64,000 nt of DNA from Roseovarius amoyensis (GCF_003260265.1 NZ_QITQ01000002.1:124001-188000); one strand, 5' to 3'. Counted from the first letter of the stretch, positions 28,974 through 38,805 are shown. Translations and numbers: made by a program. The notes: generated from the sequence alone by a model not told the origin.

Positions 28974-29016
28974 ACGTAGCGGGCTATCTAGACGGCCCAC
29001 GTAGCGGGCTATCTAG
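28967..29016. repeat. 25-bp tandem duplication at the tRNA 5' end
   Basis: Two exact adjacent copies (28967-28991 and 28992-29016) of a unit that starts with ACGGCCC. The first copy includes the first seven bases of the mature tRNA; the second lies in the promoter/leader region of the tRNA gene. Confidence 0.85.
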
Positions 29017-29104
29017 AAAGAGGCGCGAGGGGGGTCAACCCATATTTTCCGGTCAGCGCCCGCATCTGCTGGATTCGGGCGCGTGCGGGGGCTATATGCG
29101 CCCC

Positions 29105-29944
29105 ATGGATGCGCCTTTAGATACTGGACTGCCCTTCAGAAAGATGCACGGGCTGGGCAACGACTTTGTCGTGCTCGACGGGCGTGTGAAGGTGGTGACG
29201 GTCAGCGCGGCGCTGGCGCGGGCGCTGGGTGACCGGCGACAGGGGATCGGATTCGACCAGCTGGCGCTGATCGGGCCGGGGCAGGGCGACGCGGATGCGC
29301 ATCTGAGCTTTTGGAATGCTGACGGTTCGACCTCGGCCGCGTGCGGCAACGCTACCCGCTGCATCGCGCGGCTCTTGATGGACGAGGGCGGCAAGAGCCG
29401 TCTGCGCCTGACCACCGCGCGCGGCACGCTGCTGGCCGAGGATGCCGGCGGCGGGTTGACCCGGGTCAACATGGGTCAGCCCCAGACCGAATGGCAGGAT
29501 ATCCCGCTGGCCGAGGCGATGGATACGCTGGAACTGCCTATAGAGGGTGCGCCGACGGCCACCGGCATGGGCAACCCGCATTGCACGTTCTTCGTGACCG
29601 ACGCCGAGGCCGTGGAGCTGGAACAGTTCGGTCCCCGCCATGAACATCACCCGCTGTTCCCCGAGCGCACCAATGTTCAGGTGGCCAGCGTGACCGGGCC
29701 GGACCGGCTGCGGGTCAGGGTGTGGGAACGTGGTGCGGGGCTGACGCTGGCATCGGGGTCGTCGTCCTGCGCGGTCGCCGTGGCGGCGGCGCGGCGCGGG
29801 CTGACCGGGCGGGCGGTGACGGTCGATCTGGACGGCGGTACGCTGTTGATCGACTGGCGCGAGGATGGTGTCTGGATGACCGGCCCCACGGCGCATGTCT
29901 GCGACGGCGTGATCGTGCCAGCCTTTCTGGCGAGCGTAGAATGA
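29105..29944 (+). CDS. dapF: Diaminopimelate epimerase
   Basis: A 279-residue enzyme; ATG 29105 is preferred and ATG 29096 is possible. It shows LPFRKMHGLGNDFVVLDGR, the first catalytic cysteine in SAACGNATRC (about residue 76-85) and the second in LASGSSSCAVAVAA, plus GMGNPHCTFF. It interconverts LL- and meso-diaminopimelate in the cytoplasm for lysine and peptidoglycan. It overlaps the next gene by 4 nt, forming a two-gene operon whose promoter should lie in the short space upstream to the tRNA. Confidence 0.95.
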   Translation: MDAPLDTGLPFRKMHGLGNDFVVLDGRVKVVTVSAALARALGDRRQGIGFDQLALIGPGQGDADAHLSFWNADGSTSAACGNATRCIARLLMDEGGKSRLRLTTARGTLLAEDAGGGLTRVNMGQPQTEWQDIPLAEAMDTLELPIEGAPTATGMGNPHCTFFVTDAEAVELEQFGPRHEHHPLFPERTNVQVASVTGPDRLRVRVWERGAGLTLASGSSSCAVAVAAARRGLTGRAVTVDLDGGTLLIDWREDGVWMTGPTAHVCDGVIVPAFLASVE

Positions 29945-31197
29945 GCGCGCCGGTCTTTTCCACGCTGGGCTGCCGTCTGAACGCTTATGAAAGCGAGGCG
30001 ATGAAGGCGATGGCCGAAGAGGCTGGGCTGGATGACGCCGTGATCGTCAACACCTGTGCCGTGACGGCAGAGGCCGTGCGCAAGGCGCGCCAGGAAATCC
30101 GGCGTCTGAGGCGCGAGAACCCGCAGGCCCGGCTGATCGTCACCGGCTGCGCGGCGCAGACCGAACCCGAAACTTTTGCCGTCATGGCAGAGGTTGACGC
30201 GGTGATCGGCAATGCCGAAAAGATGCGCCCCGGTACCTGGGCCGGGCTGGCCAACGGCCTGATCGGCGAGACAGAGCCGGTGCAGGTCGACGACATCATG
30301 AGCGTGACCGAAACGGCCGGCCACCTGATCGACGGGTTCGGCACGCGCAGCCGCGCCTATGTGCAGGTGCAAAACGGATGCGATCATCGCTGCACCTTCT
30401 GCATCATCCCTTATGGCCGGGGTAATTCGCGCTCGGTTCCCGCCGGTGTCGTGGTCGAACAGATCAAGCGGCTGGTGGGCAAGGGGTACAACGAGGTGGT
30501 GCTGACCGGTGTCGACCTGACCAGTTGGGGCAGCGACCTGCCGGCGCAGCCGCGGCTGGGCGACCTGGTGATGCGTATCCTCCGGCTGGTGCCTGACCTG
30601 CCGCGTTTGCGGATATCGTCGATCGACTCGATAGAGGTCGATCCGCGGCTGATGGAGGCAATTGCCACCGAGCCCCGATTGATGCCGCATCTGCATCTGA
30701 GCCTGCAACACGGTGACAACCTGATCCTCAAGCGGATGAAACGGCGGCATCTGCGCGACGATGCGATCCGTTTCGCGCAAGAGGCCCTGCGCCTGCGCCC
30801 TGACATGACGTTCGGCGCCGACATCATCGCCGGTTTCCCGACCGAGACCGAAGAACACTTTGAGAATTCGCTGAAGCTGCTCGAGGAATGTCACCTGACC
30901 TGGCTGCATGTCTTTCCCTACAGCCCGCGCCGCGGCACCCCGGCTGCGCGCATGCCGCAGGTGGGTGGCCGCACGATCCGCGAACGCGCCGCACGTCTGC
31001 GCGCGGTTGGCGAGGTGCGTGTCGCCCGCCACCTGGACGCCCAGCAGGGCCGTTCGCACCGGGTTCTGATGGAAAGCCCGCGCATGGGCCGGACCGAACA
31101 GTTCGCCGAGGTCGATTTTGACAGCGACCGGCAGGAGGGCGCGATCGTTCCGGCCACCATTGTCGGACGGCGCGGCAACCGGTTGGTGGCCGCCTAG
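29941..31197 (+). CDS. mtaB: tRNA N6-threonylcarbamoyladenosine methylthiotransferase
   Basis: A 418-residue radical SAM methylthiotransferase starting MSAPVFSTLGCRLNAYESEA. The N-terminal domain has three cysteines (LGCRLN, NTCAVT, TGCAAQ) for one iron-sulfur cluster; the radical SAM motif is CDHRCTFCIIPYGRGNSRS (about 142-160). A short C-terminal TRAM region (GRSHRVLMESPRMGRTEQFA) ends it. It converts t6A37 to ms2t6A37 in ANN-reading tRNAs, including the neighbouring tRNA-Lys. Length fits the alphaproteobacterial MtaB group (about 420). Confidence 0.93.
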   Translation: MSAPVFSTLGCRLNAYESEAMKAMAEEAGLDDAVIVNTCAVTAEAVRKARQEIRRLRRENPQARLIVTGCAAQTEPETFAVMAEVDAVIGNAEKMRPGTWAGLANGLIGETEPVQVDDIMSVTETAGHLIDGFGTRSRAYVQVQNGCDHRCTFCIIPYGRGNSRSVPAGVVVEQIKRLVGKGYNEVVLTGVDLTSWGSDLPAQPRLGDLVMRILRLVPDLPRLRISSIDSIEVDPRLMEAIATEPRLMPHLHLSLQHGDNLILKRMKRRHLRDDAIRFAQEALRLRPDMTFGADIIAGFPTETEEHFENSLKLLEECHLTWLHVFPYSPRRGTPAARMPQVGGRTIRERAARLRAVGEVRVARHLDAQQGRSHRVLMESPRMGRTEQFAEVDFDSDRQEGAIVPATIVGRRGNRLVAA

Positions 31198-31754
31198 GCC
31201 CGGCCGGGCACGATTTCCTTTCGATTGACGCGTTCTCGTCACGGCGCCACCGCATTTCTGTAACAGTCTGTTAGTGGATGCGCCGATCTGGCGCGCAAGC
31301 GGAGGTCTGTTAACAACGTGCTTGATGTCTTGCTGATAGCAGTCCTGTGCTGCCTTGTTCTGTACGCGCCGTTTTCGCGCGCGCTCAGAAAGGGGCCGCA
31401 TGGCCGTGCACTGGCCCGCATGTGGTCGTGCTTGCGCGACAATGGTGCGAGTCACGACTGAACCAGATGCTGCTGCGTTGCAGCATTGTCACGATTCTAA
31501 GTCACGATTCTAAAGTGGTTTCAGATTATTCTTGACGAGTGACGCTCTCCTTATACGATAAACGAGAGCAGTTATTTATCGAATATCGGGTGCGGCGCAC
31601 CAAACAAGAATAATCGCGCCTTTGCCCTTGTTAGTACAGGTTAATCAATATTCTCCCCCAGGACGGGGTATTTCTCCGCCCAAGCGGGGTAACGGCGCGA
31701 TGCGCTGATATGGAATGATTATGTTTCCCGCCGGATTTGAAAGGAGGGCATGCC
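31198..31754. other. 557-bp intergenic region with several control-like elements
   Basis: Contains a CTGC-N3-GCAG palindrome at 31473-31483 within the longer inverted repeat ATGCTGC-N6-GCAGCAT, a 13-bp tandem repeat GTCACGATTCTAA (31488-31513), and a promoter candidate TTGACG-N16-TACGAT (31532-31559). Below 31,600 the DNA is notably AT-rich. A 47-codon frame is listed separately. Confidence 0.5.
31318..31461 (+). CDS. Possible 47-residue membrane peptide
   Basis: GTG start 12 nt after GGAGG. The product begins with a hydrophobic helix (LDVLLIAVLCCLVLYAPF) and a basic tail. The spacing is long and there is no independent support. Confidence 0.3.
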   Translation: MLDVLLIAVLCCLVLYAPFSRALRKGPHGRALARMWSCLRDNGASHD

Positions 31755-32156
31755 TTGCTATACAGTCTCGCAGCGACCCTGAGTTTGTTTGCGGGTCTCA
31801 CGCTATTTGGCGTTGGTTTTTTGGGGATCGCGGGGGTTCCTGCAGAGGAAATGCACCCGATCACTGTCCTGCTGTATCCCTCCGGGCTGGGTGCGGCCCC
31901 GGATCTGATTTATCACAGTGTCCTGATCTTTCTGGGGGCTTGGCTAAGCCTGTGCATCTACATAAGGGTGCCGGCCACCATCGCGCTGGTGATGGTTCTG
32001 TCCAAGGTCACCTTTCTGGGTGATGGCTCGGAAATGGGGGTGCTGCCGGCGCTGGCCGTTTACCTGACCCTGTCCGCGCTGTTCTTGCGCATGCTCACGA
32101 CAACCAGCTGGTTGAAGCGCGACAAGAGCGAAGACATCTCCGAATCCATCTGGTGA
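31755..32156 (+). CDS. Four-helix inner-membrane protein, unknown
   Basis: A 133-residue protein whose start is set at TTG 31755, 8 nt after AAGGAGG. It has about four membrane helices (LYSLAATLSLFAGLTLFGVG; LIYHSVLIFLGAWLSLCIYI; TIALVMVLSKVTFL; LPALAVYLTLSALFLRML) with conserved-looking charges at the ends. It sits alone downstream of a large regulatory region. No known family recognised. Confidence 0.6.
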   Translation: MLYSLAATLSLFAGLTLFGVGFLGIAGVPAEEMHPITVLLYPSGLGAAPDLIYHSVLIFLGAWLSLCIYIRVPATIALVMVLSKVTFLGDGSEMGVLPALAVYLTLSALFLRMLTTTSWLKRDKSEDISESIW

Positions 32157-32184
32157 AAACCCGCGCCGGGGGCGCGGCAGTTCC

Positions 32185-32871
32185 TCAGAAACTGTAGCTG
32201 ATCCCGAAATTCACCGCGTGGGTCACGATCTCGGTCGACAACTTACCCGGCAACTGCCCCGGCACCGTCGGGTCGGGGTCGAGCGTGGCGTCATTGTCCG
32301 ACCACGTGACCTGATATTCCCCGAAAATCGCCCAGTGGTCGCTGATGGCATATTTCATCCCGGCAATGCCGCGCAGGGCCAGGCCGGTCGTCTCGAAACC
32401 ATAGGTGCGGTTGGCGGCGCCGATCACCTGTGCATCGACATGCGGAACAGCGATACCAATGCCGCCGCCCAGGTAGGGCGCAAGGCCGATGTCCTCGAAC
32501 GCATTGGGCCAGCGCCGAATGGCATTGACGGTAAAGATGTTGTGCCCGTTGGAGAACTCCAGCCGGCTGAGGCCAAGCGCTGCCATGTCGGCGGCCGAGG
32601 CATAGACCTTGGCATGGGTGCCCTCGACACCGAAGCCCCAATCGCTCGGCGTCCACCAGGTCGCGCGGCCACCATAATAGATCGGCCCTTCAAACGGCTT
32701 GCCATCCCAGTTGAACTTGCGGCTGAAGGCCGCACCGCCGGGCAGGGTGCCGCTGCCGGTGCTGTCGGACACGCCCTGCCAGCCCAGATACAGGCTCAAT
32801 TCCATCTCGGCTGATGCAGGGGCCGCAGTCAGCAAGAGCGCGGCAAGCGCGGATTTCAGGTGACGGATCAT
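32185..32871 (-). CDS. Outer-membrane beta-barrel protein, LpxQ-like
   Basis: A 228-residue protein with a signal peptide (MIRHLKSALAALLLTAAPASA), then alternating amphipathic strands and a terminal aromatic FGISYSF, the mark of outer-membrane barrels. Segments such as YYGGRATWWTPSDWGFGVEG and GIGIAVPHVD resemble the rhizobial lipid A oxidase LpxQ. The oxidase call is remembered similarity, not proven; a general porin-like barrel is the safe description. It lies divergent from petA. Confidence 0.65.
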   Translation of the reverse strand: MIRHLKSALAALLLTAAPASAEMELSLYLGWQGVSDSTGSGTLPGGAAFSRKFNWDGKPFEGPIYYGGRATWWTPSDWGFGVEGTHAKVYASAADMAALGLSRLEFSNGHNIFTVNAIRRWPNAFEDIGLAPYLGGGIGIAVPHVDAQVIGAANRTYGFETTGLALRGIAGMKYAISDHWAIFGEYQVTWSDNDATLDPDPTVPGQLPGKLSTEIVTHAVNFGISYSF

Positions 32872-33103
32872 GATGTCGGTGCCTCGGCTTATAGATGAGT
32901 CTGCCCCTGATTATATCTTGTGGCACAAACCCACAAGCGCGACACTTCCACGCCTTTGCACAATTGCGTTGAATGTGTACTGGACGCACCGCGCCTGCCC
33001 CGCTAAACAGCGGATCGGAAACGTATCGGGCGCCGCAACCGATGTAGCGGTGTCTCGCAAGTGAGAACCGAGCCGGTTGCGGCTTGAGAACGGAGAAAAC
33101 CTC

Positions 33104-33679
33104 GTGTCCCACGCAGAAGATCACGAAGGCACCCGTAGGGATTTCCTCTACTACGCCACCGCCGGTGTCGGTGCCGTCACCACAGGCGCGGCGGTCTGGC
33201 CGCTCGTTAACCAGATGAACCCTTCGGCGGACGTTCAGGCGCTCAGCTCGATCCGGGTCGACGTCTCGGACGTCGAGCCGGGGACGCAGCTGACAGTCAA
33301 GTGGCTGGGCAAGCCGGTGTTCATCCGCCGCCGCACCGAGGAAGAGATCGAGGACGCCCGTTCCATCGACCTTTCCGAGCTGGTCGACACGAACGCGCAA
33401 AACCGCAACGACATGTCGCTTGACGCATCCGACCAGAACCGCACCCTCGACGAGGCGGGCGAATGGCTGGTCATGATCGGTGTCTGCACCCACCTGGGCT
33501 GCGTGCCGATCGGAAATGCCGGCGACTATTCCCTCGAAGGCGGCGTCGGCGGCTGGTTCTGCCCCTGCCACGGTTCGCACTACGACACGGCGGGCCGTAT
33601 CCGCAAAGGCCCCGCGCCGGAAAACCTGTGGGTGCCGGTGTCCGAATTCGTCGACGATACGACGATCAAACTGGGATAA
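33104..33679 (+). CDS. petA: Ubiquinol-cytochrome c reductase iron-sulfur (Rieske) subunit
   Basis: A 191-residue protein starting at GTG 33104 ([20 protein letters not shown]), with GGAG upstream. It has a Tat-like [11 protein letters not shown] membrane anchor and the Rieske motifs CTHLGCVP and CPCHGSHYD, whose two Cys and two His bind the 2Fe-2S centre. It passes electrons from quinol to cytochrome c1 in the inner membrane. First gene of petABC. Confidence 0.97.
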   Translation: MSHAEDHEGTRRDFLYYATAGVGAVTTGAAVWPLVNQMNPSADVQALSSIRVDVSDVEPGTQLTVKWLGKPVFIRRRTEEEIEDARSIDLSELVDTNAQNRNDMSLDASDQNRTLDEAGEWLVMIGVCTHLGCVPIGNAGDYSLEGGVGGWFCPCHGSHYDTAGRIRKGPAPENLWVPVSEFVDDTTIKLG

Positions 33680-33691
33680 GGGGGCGCGCAC

Positions 33692-35014
33692 ATGTCTGGA
33701 ATTCCGCACGATCATTACGAACCCAAGACCGGCGCAGAAAAGTGGCTGCACCGCCGTCTTCCCATCGTCGGCCTGCTTTATGACACGCTGATGATTCCGA
33801 CCCCCAAGAACCTCAACTGGTGGTGGATCTGGGGCATTGTCCTGGCCTTCTGCCTGGTGCTGCAGATCGTCACGGGGATCGTCCTGGCGATGCATTATAC
33901 GCCGCATGTCGACCTGGCCTTTGCCTCGGTCGAACACATCATGCGCGATGTCAATGCCGGTCATATGCTGCGCTATCTGCACGGCAATGGCGCGTCGCTC
34001 TTCTTCTTCGCTGTCTACATCCACATCTTCCGCGGCCTTTACTACGGTTCCTACAAGGCCCCGCGCGAGATCACCTGGATTGTCGGCATGCTGATCTACC
34101 TGTGCATGATGGGCACCGCGTTCATGGGCTACGTGCTGCCCTGGGGGCAGATGTCGTTCTGGGGCGCTACGGTGATCACCGGGCTCTTCGGCGCCATCCC
34201 GTTCATCGGCGACGCGCTGCAGACATGGCTGTTGGGCGGGCCGGCGGTGGATAATGCCACGCTCAACCGCTTCTTCTCGCTGCACTACCTGCTGCCCTTT
34301 GTCATCGCGGCGCTGGTGGTGGTGCATATCTGGGCCTTCCACACCACCGGCAACAACAACCCCACCGGGGTCGAGGTTCGCCGCACGTCCAAGGCCGACG
34401 CGGAAAAGGACACGCTGCCGTTCTGGCCCTACTTCGTGATCAAGGACGTGTTCGCTCTGGCGGTCATCCTGGTGGTGTTCTTCGCCATTGTCGGCTTCAT
34501 GCCCAACTACCTGGGGCATCCCGACAACTATATCGAGGCCAACCCGCTGGTCACGCCGGCGCATATCGTGCCTGAATGGTACTTCCTGCCGTTCTACGCG
34601 ATCCTGCGCGCATTCACCTCGGATGTCTGGGTGGTGATGTTCGCCAGCTGGATCACCGGCGGCATCATCAACGCCAAGTTCTTTGGTGTGCTGGCGATGT
34701 TCGGCTCGATCATCGTCATGGCGCTGGTGCCGTGGCTCGACACCTCGTCGGTGCGCTCGGGCCGGTTCCGGCCGATGTTCAAATGGTGGTTCTGGCTGAT
34801 GGCCATCGACTTCGTCGTGCTGATGTGGTGCGGTGCCCAGCCGGCGGAACCGCCCTATTCGACCATCTCGCTGATCGGTTCAGCCTATTGGTTCGCCTAC
34901 TTCCTCGTCATCCTGCCGCTGCTCGGCATCATCGAAAAGCCCGAGCCGCAGCCCGAGACGATCGAGGAAGACTTCAAGGCGCATTACGGCAAAGCCGAAA
35001 CGCCGGCCGAATAA
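33692..35014 (+). CDS. petB: Cytochrome b of the bc1 complex
   Basis: A 440-residue polytopic protein. The four heme-ligating histidines are in the second and fourth helices ([32 protein letters not shown], and [20 protein letters not shown]). The Qo-site PEWY motif is in [15 protein letters not shown] little larger than mitochondrial cytochrome b, as in other Rhodobacterales. It carries both quinone sites. Confidence 0.97.
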   Translation: MSGIPHDHYEPKTGAEKWLHRRLPIVGLLYDTLMIPTPKNLNWWWIWGIVLAFCLVLQIVTGIVLAMHYTPHVDLAFASVEHIMRDVNAGHMLRYLHGNGASLFFFAVYIHIFRGLYYGSYKAPREITWIVGMLIYLCMMGTAFMGYVLPWGQMSFWGATVITGLFGAIPFIGDALQTWLLGGPAVDNATLNRFFSLHYLLPFVIAALVVVHIWAFHTTGNNNPTGVEVRRTSKADAEKDTLPFWPYFVIKDVFALAVILVVFFAIVGFMPNYLGHPDNYIEANPLVTPAHIVPEWYFLPFYAILRAFTSDVWVVMFASWITGGIINAKFFGVLAMFGSIIVMALVPWLDTSSVRSGRFRPMFKWWFWLMAIDFVVLMWCGAQPAEPPYSTISLIGSAYWFAYFLVILPLLGIIEKPEPQPETIEEDFKAHYGKAETPAE

Positions 35015-35030
35015 GAAAGGAAACGGGATC

Positions 35031-35819
35031 ATGTTGAAGAAACTTGCGATCACCGCAATTGCCGCCCTGACCCTTTCCGGCACGGCAGCGCTGGCAGCCG
35101 GGGGCGAGGGCCATATCGAAGATGTCGCCTTCTCCTTCGAAGGGCCGTTCGGCACCTACGACCAGAACCAGCTCCAGCGCGGGCTGCAGGTCTATACCGA
35201 GGTCTGCTCGGCCTGCCACGGGCTGAGATACGTACCGCTGCGCACGCTGGGCGACGAGGGTGGGCCACACCTGCCAGAGGATCAGGTCCGCGCCTATGCC
35301 GAGAACTACGAGGTCTTTGACCCCGAGCTCGACGACTACCGCGCCGCCCTGGCGACGGATCATTTCCCTGTCTCGGGCGATCCCAACGCCCCCGACCTCA
35401 GCCTGATGGCCAAGGCGCGGGCAGGTTTCCACGGGCCATACGGAACTGGCATCAACCAGCTCTTCAAGGGCATCGGCGGGCCGGAATACATCGTTTCGAT
35501 CCTGACCGGCTATACCGAGGAAACCAAGGAAGAGGCCGGCACGCTCTTTTACGAGAACAAGGCCTTTCCCGGCGGCTGGATCGCCATGGCGCCGCCCCTC
35601 TATGGCGAGGACGTGGAATATGCCGATGGTACCGAGGCCACCCTCCACCAGGAAGCAGAAGACATTGCCGCTTTCCTGATGTGGGCCGCCGAGCCCAAGA
35701 TGATGGACCGCAAGCAGGCCGGCCTGACCGGTGTCATCCTGCTGACCGTACTGTCGGTGCTGCTCTACCTGACCAACAAGCGCCTCTGGGCCCCGGTCAA
35801 GGGCAGAAAGACCAGCTGA
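35031..35819 (+). CDS. petC: Cytochrome c1 of the bc1 complex
   Basis: A 262-residue protein with a signal peptide ([23 protein letters not shown]), the c-heme motif [10 protein letters not shown], the axial methionine region [10 protein letters not shown] and a C-terminal membrane anchor ([20 protein letters not shown]). It accepts electrons from the Rieske protein in the periplasm. Last gene of petABC; a strong terminator follows. Confidence 0.97.
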   Translation: MLKKLAITAIAALTLSGTAALAAGGEGHIEDVAFSFEGPFGTYDQNQLQRGLQVYTEVCSACHGLRYVPLRTLGDEGGPHLPEDQVRAYAENYEVFDPELDDYRAALATDHFPVSGDPNAPDLSLMAKARAGFHGPYGTGINQLFKGIGGPEYIVSILTGYTEETKEEAGTLFYENKAFPGGWIAMAPPLYGEDVEYADGTEATLHQEAEDIAAFLMWAAEPKMMDRKQAGLTGVILLTVLSVLLYLTNKRLWAPVKGRKTS

Positions 35820-35850
35820 CGCCAATCGCGCCAGTCACACGGAATACGGA

Positions 35851-35878
35851 CCCCCGCCCCGAAAAGGCGGGGGTTTTT
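35851..35878 (+). terminator. Intrinsic terminator of petABC
   Basis: CCCCCGCC (35851-35858) and GGCGGGGG (35866-35873) form a perfect 8-bp stem followed by TTTTT. Confidence 0.9.
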
Positions 35879-35968
35879 CGTGGCCGTGTCGTTGGTGCGA
35901 AACCCCTGCTTCTTTTTGGTTGCAAATACCCAGATCCAGACAGGCAGGCCGGGTGTCACGCCGCCGGG

Positions 35969-37108
35969 TCAGCGCGGCATCGGGTTTTGCGCCTTGTTGT
36001 AGGGGCGCCAGTCGTTGATCTCGGGGTAGTACATCTGCCGCCACAGCCGCACGCGCGGGTTCATCACCCGTCGCCACAGGGGCGGGATCATCGCGGCAAC
36101 GCTCATCAGCGGATAGCCATAGGGCAGTTGCGGGGCCTCGTCCGCCTCGTAGTTCTGCAACAGTGGAAAGCGGCGGTCGGGCCGGTAGTGGTGATCGGAA
36201 TGGCGCTGCAGGTTGATCAGCAGCCAGTTCGACGCCTTGTGCGCCGCGTTCCAGCTATGGCGCGGCCTGACGGGTTCGTACCGCCCGTCGCCCAGATGTT
36301 TGCGGGTCAGCCCGTAATGTTCGACATAGTTGACCAGCTCCAACTGCCAGATCGCCACGATCGCTTGCCACAGGAACAAAAACAGCCCCGCCCAGCCGCC
36401 GATCAGCGCCGCCAGCAACAGCAAGTAGCCCTGCATCGCCCAATAGCGGAAAAACGGGTTGGAGGGGTCAGTCCAACCCAGCCCCTTGCGCGCCAGCTTT
36501 TCGGCCTCGGCCCCGAACGACGATACCAGCGATTGCCGCAGAACCCGTGGAAAGAAGCGGTGAAAGCCCTCGTTCATGCGCGCCGTGACCGGGTCGCGCG
36601 GGGTGCCGACATGGCGGTGATGCACCAACAGGTGCTCGGACCGGAAATGGGAATAAAGCACCATTGCCAACAGCACATCGGCCAGGAACCGTTCGCCCCG
36701 GTCCTGCCTGTGCATCAATTCGTGGCTGTAGTTGATGCCGATGGTGCCGGTGATGACCCCGACGCCGAAAAACAGCACGACCGTTTCTAGCACCGACAGA
36801 TGCGCGTCGCCCGGCCCGGTGACATACCAGATCAGGCCGAAGAGCAGGCAGAACTGCACCGGCGGCCAGATCAGGGTGATCGCCTTGTACCAGCTCAGTT
36901 GCGCGTCATCGGTGTCGGGGTCGGCGTTTTCGGTATTCAGCCCGAACACCGCGTCGAGCCCGGCAAAGACGTACCAGGTGGCGACCGGCAGCAGCAGCAC
37001 CGTCCATCCCCCGTGTGCCGCGCCGATGATCGCCAGCGGCACCAGCAGCAGCGATACCCAAAAGGGCAGCGCGCTTTGCAGTCGGGACAGCCGCTGTGCA
37101 GGGATCAT
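35969..37108 (-). CDS. alkB: AlkB-type alkane/fatty-acid hydroxylase (membrane di-iron monooxygenase)
   Basis: A 379-residue polytopic protein with the AlkB histidine boxes: HELMH (about 127-131), HLLVHHRHVG, NYVEHYGL and LQRHSDHH. These bind the two irons. It hydroxylates the terminal carbon of alkanes or similar chains, using rubredoxin electrons. No rubredoxin gene is nearby. It starts 3 nt after mutY, so they are co-transcribed; the pairing looks incidental. Confidence 0.9.
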   Translation of the reverse strand: MIPAQRLSRLQSALPFWVSLLLVPLAIIGAAHGGWTVLLLPVATWYVFAGLDAVFGLNTENADPDTDDAQLSWYKAITLIWPPVQFCLLFGLIWYVTGPGDAHLSVLETVVLFFGVGVITGTIGINYSHELMHRQDRGERFLADVLLAMVLYSHFRSEHLLVHHRHVGTPRDPVTARMNEGFHRFFPRVLRQSLVSSFGAEAEKLARKGLGWTDPSNPFFRYWAMQGYLLLLAALIGGWAGLFLFLWQAIVAIWQLELVNYVEHYGLTRKHLGDGRYEPVRPRHSWNAAHKASNWLLINLQRHSDHHYRPDRRFPLLQNYEADEAPQLPYGYPLMSVAAMIPPLWRRVMNPRVRLWRQMYYPEINDWRPYNKAQNPMPR

Positions 37109-37111
37109 TCG

Positions 37112-38197
37112 TTATTCTCCGTTTTCATGCGGGCCGGATGCGTCGGCATTGTCGAAATTTCCGCGCGCCAAGTCAAAAACCTTCCGCATCACGGTGGGCA
37201 GGTCGCCGGGGCGAAATTCTGCCGTGGGCATGAAATGCCCCCGGTATGGGGCGGCAGATACGGGCAGATCGGCCACCTCGACGGCAAGGTGCAGGTGAAA
37301 ATGGGTGAACGTGTGGCGCGCCTCGGCATCCAGCCTCAGCCAGCGCGCCGCGACAGGCGGGGCCGGTTCGGGCGCGTCGTTCCAGTCGCTGCCGGGCCAG
37401 CCCAGCATCCCGCCCAGCAGGCCCTTGTCGGGACGACGTTCAACCAGCCAGGCACCATCGGCGCGCCGGCCGACATAGGCGATGCCGTGGCGGGTGGGCT
37501 TGGGGGGGGTGGCTGTGCGCCGGGGCAGGTCGCCTGCGATGCCTTGCGCATGCGCGGCGCAGCCTCTCACCCAGGGGCACAGCCCGCAGGCGGGCTGACG
37601 CGGGGTGCAGATGGTCGCGCCAAGATCCATCACCGCCTGGGCATAGTCGCCCGCGCGTTCCCGTGGTGTCAGCTGTGCGGCCGCCGCGCGTAATTCCGGC
37701 TTGGCGGCGGGCAGCGGGGTCTGAATTGCGAAAAGCCGTGCCATCACCCGCTCGACATTGCCATCGACGACGGTTTCGGGCGTGTCATAGGCAATGGCCG
37801 CAATCGCCGCTGCCGTGTAGGGGCCGATGCCCGGCAGGGCCTGCAGCCCTTCGCGGGTTTCGGGAAAGCGTCCGCCAAGCTCTTGCGCAACCACGCGGGC
37901 ACATTTCAGCAGGTTGCGTGCGCGGGCGTAATAGCCAAGCCCGGCCCATTCGCCCATCACCTCGCCATCCTGGGCCGCGGCCAGCGCGTGCACGTCGGGC
38001 CAGCGGGTGGTGAAGCGTTCGAAATAGCTGCGCACGGCTGCCACGGTTGTCTGTTGCAGCATCACCTCGGACAGCCAGACGGCATAGGGGTCGGGCCGCA
38101 TGCCGCGCGTGCGGTCAGCGGGACCCACCCGCCAGGGCATCTGGCGGGCGTGGCGGTCGTACCAGTTCAGGATCGCCTGTGGATCGGCGTCACGCAT
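37112..38197 (-). CDS. mutY: A/G-specific adenine DNA glycosylase
   Basis: A 361-residue enzyme. The EVMLQQTTVAAV and LPGIGPYTAAAIAAIAYD helix-hairpin-helix plus VVDGNVERV (catalytic Asp) are canonical. The 4Fe-4S cysteines lie in CTPRQPACGLCPWVRGC. The C-terminal NUDIX-like domain reads 8-oxoG. Removes adenine opposite 8-oxoguanine. Divergent from dciA. Confidence 0.95.
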   Translation of the reverse strand: MRDADPQAILNWYDRHARQMPWRVGPADRTRGMRPDPYAVWLSEVMLQQTTVAAVRSYFERFTTRWPDVHALAAAQDGEVMGEWAGLGYYARARNLLKCARVVAQELGGRFPETREGLQALPGIGPYTAAAIAAIAYDTPETVVDGNVERVMARLFAIQTPLPAAKPELRAAAAQLTPRERAGDYAQAVMDLGATICTPRQPACGLCPWVRGCAAHAQGIAGDLPRRTATPPKPTRHGIAYVGRRADGAWLVERRPDKGLLGGMLGWPGSDWNDAPEPAPPVAARWLRLDAEARHTFTHFHLHLAVEVADLPVSAAPYRGHFMPTAEFRPGDLPTVMRKVFDLARGNFDNADASGPHENGE

Positions 38198-38280
38198 CCG
38201 TTATCGCCTCTTTCTCAGGCCGGTACTGGCCTCGCCCGTGGTTTGCGCTTAGATATGACAGAAAGACAAGGAGGTCATCC

Positions 38281-38790
38281 ATGTCGGCCCACAAGGGCAC
38301 AACACGGGGATTTAGGCATAGTGCGGCCCTGCTGGCGCCGCAGATGCGCAAGGTGTCCGAATCGCGCGGTTTCGCCGTCGGCCGCGTACTGACCCATTGG
38401 GCAGAGATCGCCGGAGAAGAAATCGCCGCCATCGCCCACCCGGTCGAGGTCAGCTATGGCCGCAAGGGGTTTGGCGCGACGCTGACCGTGCTGACCACCG
38501 GCGCCCAAGCGCCGATGCTGGAAATGCAAAAAGAGGTCCTGCGCGAGCGTGTGAACGCGGTCTATGGCTATAACGCCATCGCCCGTATCCGCATCACCCA
38601 GACCGCGCCCACCGGCTTTGCCGAGGGGCAGGCGGTTTTTGCCCCCGCCCCGGCGCAAAAACAAACGGCGGCCCCCGATCCGACCGCCATCAAGGCCGCG
38701 GCCGAGATTGCCGCGCCTGTCGCTGATGACGGCCTCAGACAGGCCCTTGAAGCCCTGGGCCGGAACGTTCTATCCAAAACCAAATCCTGA
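38281..38790 (+). CDS. dciA: DciA-type (DUF721) helicase-loading protein
   Basis: A 169-residue protein, MSAHKGTTRGFRHSAALLAP. The DUF721 core (VGRVLTHWAEIAGEEIAAIA, LTVLTTGAQAPMLEMQKEV) is followed by an alanine/proline-rich tail. DciA loads the replicative helicase in bacteria lacking DnaC. It is the first of three same-strand genes (dciA-dsbA-caiB). Confidence 0.85.
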   Translation: MSAHKGTTRGFRHSAALLAPQMRKVSESRGFAVGRVLTHWAEIAGEEIAAIAHPVEVSYGRKGFGATLTVLTTGAQAPMLEMQKEVLRERVNAVYGYNAIARIRITQTAPTGFAEGQAVFAPAPAQKQTAAPDPTAIKAAAEIAAPVADDGLRQALEALGRNVLSKTKS

Positions 38791-38805
38791 CCGAAGGACA
38801 CCCCG

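Noticed and set aside
28967-29016. Possible CRISPR or minisatellite
   Set aside because: Only two adjacent copies without spacers; it is a simple tandem duplication at the tRNA end.
29677-31455. 592-codon minus-strand frame over mtaB
   Set aside because: Antisense of a clear radical SAM enzyme.
32690-34564. 624-codon minus-strand frame over petA/petB
   Set aside because: Antisense of canonical Rieske and cytochrome b genes.
35881-35968. Small gene between petC terminator and alkB
   Set aside because: No frame with a plausible start; it is the convergent tail region.
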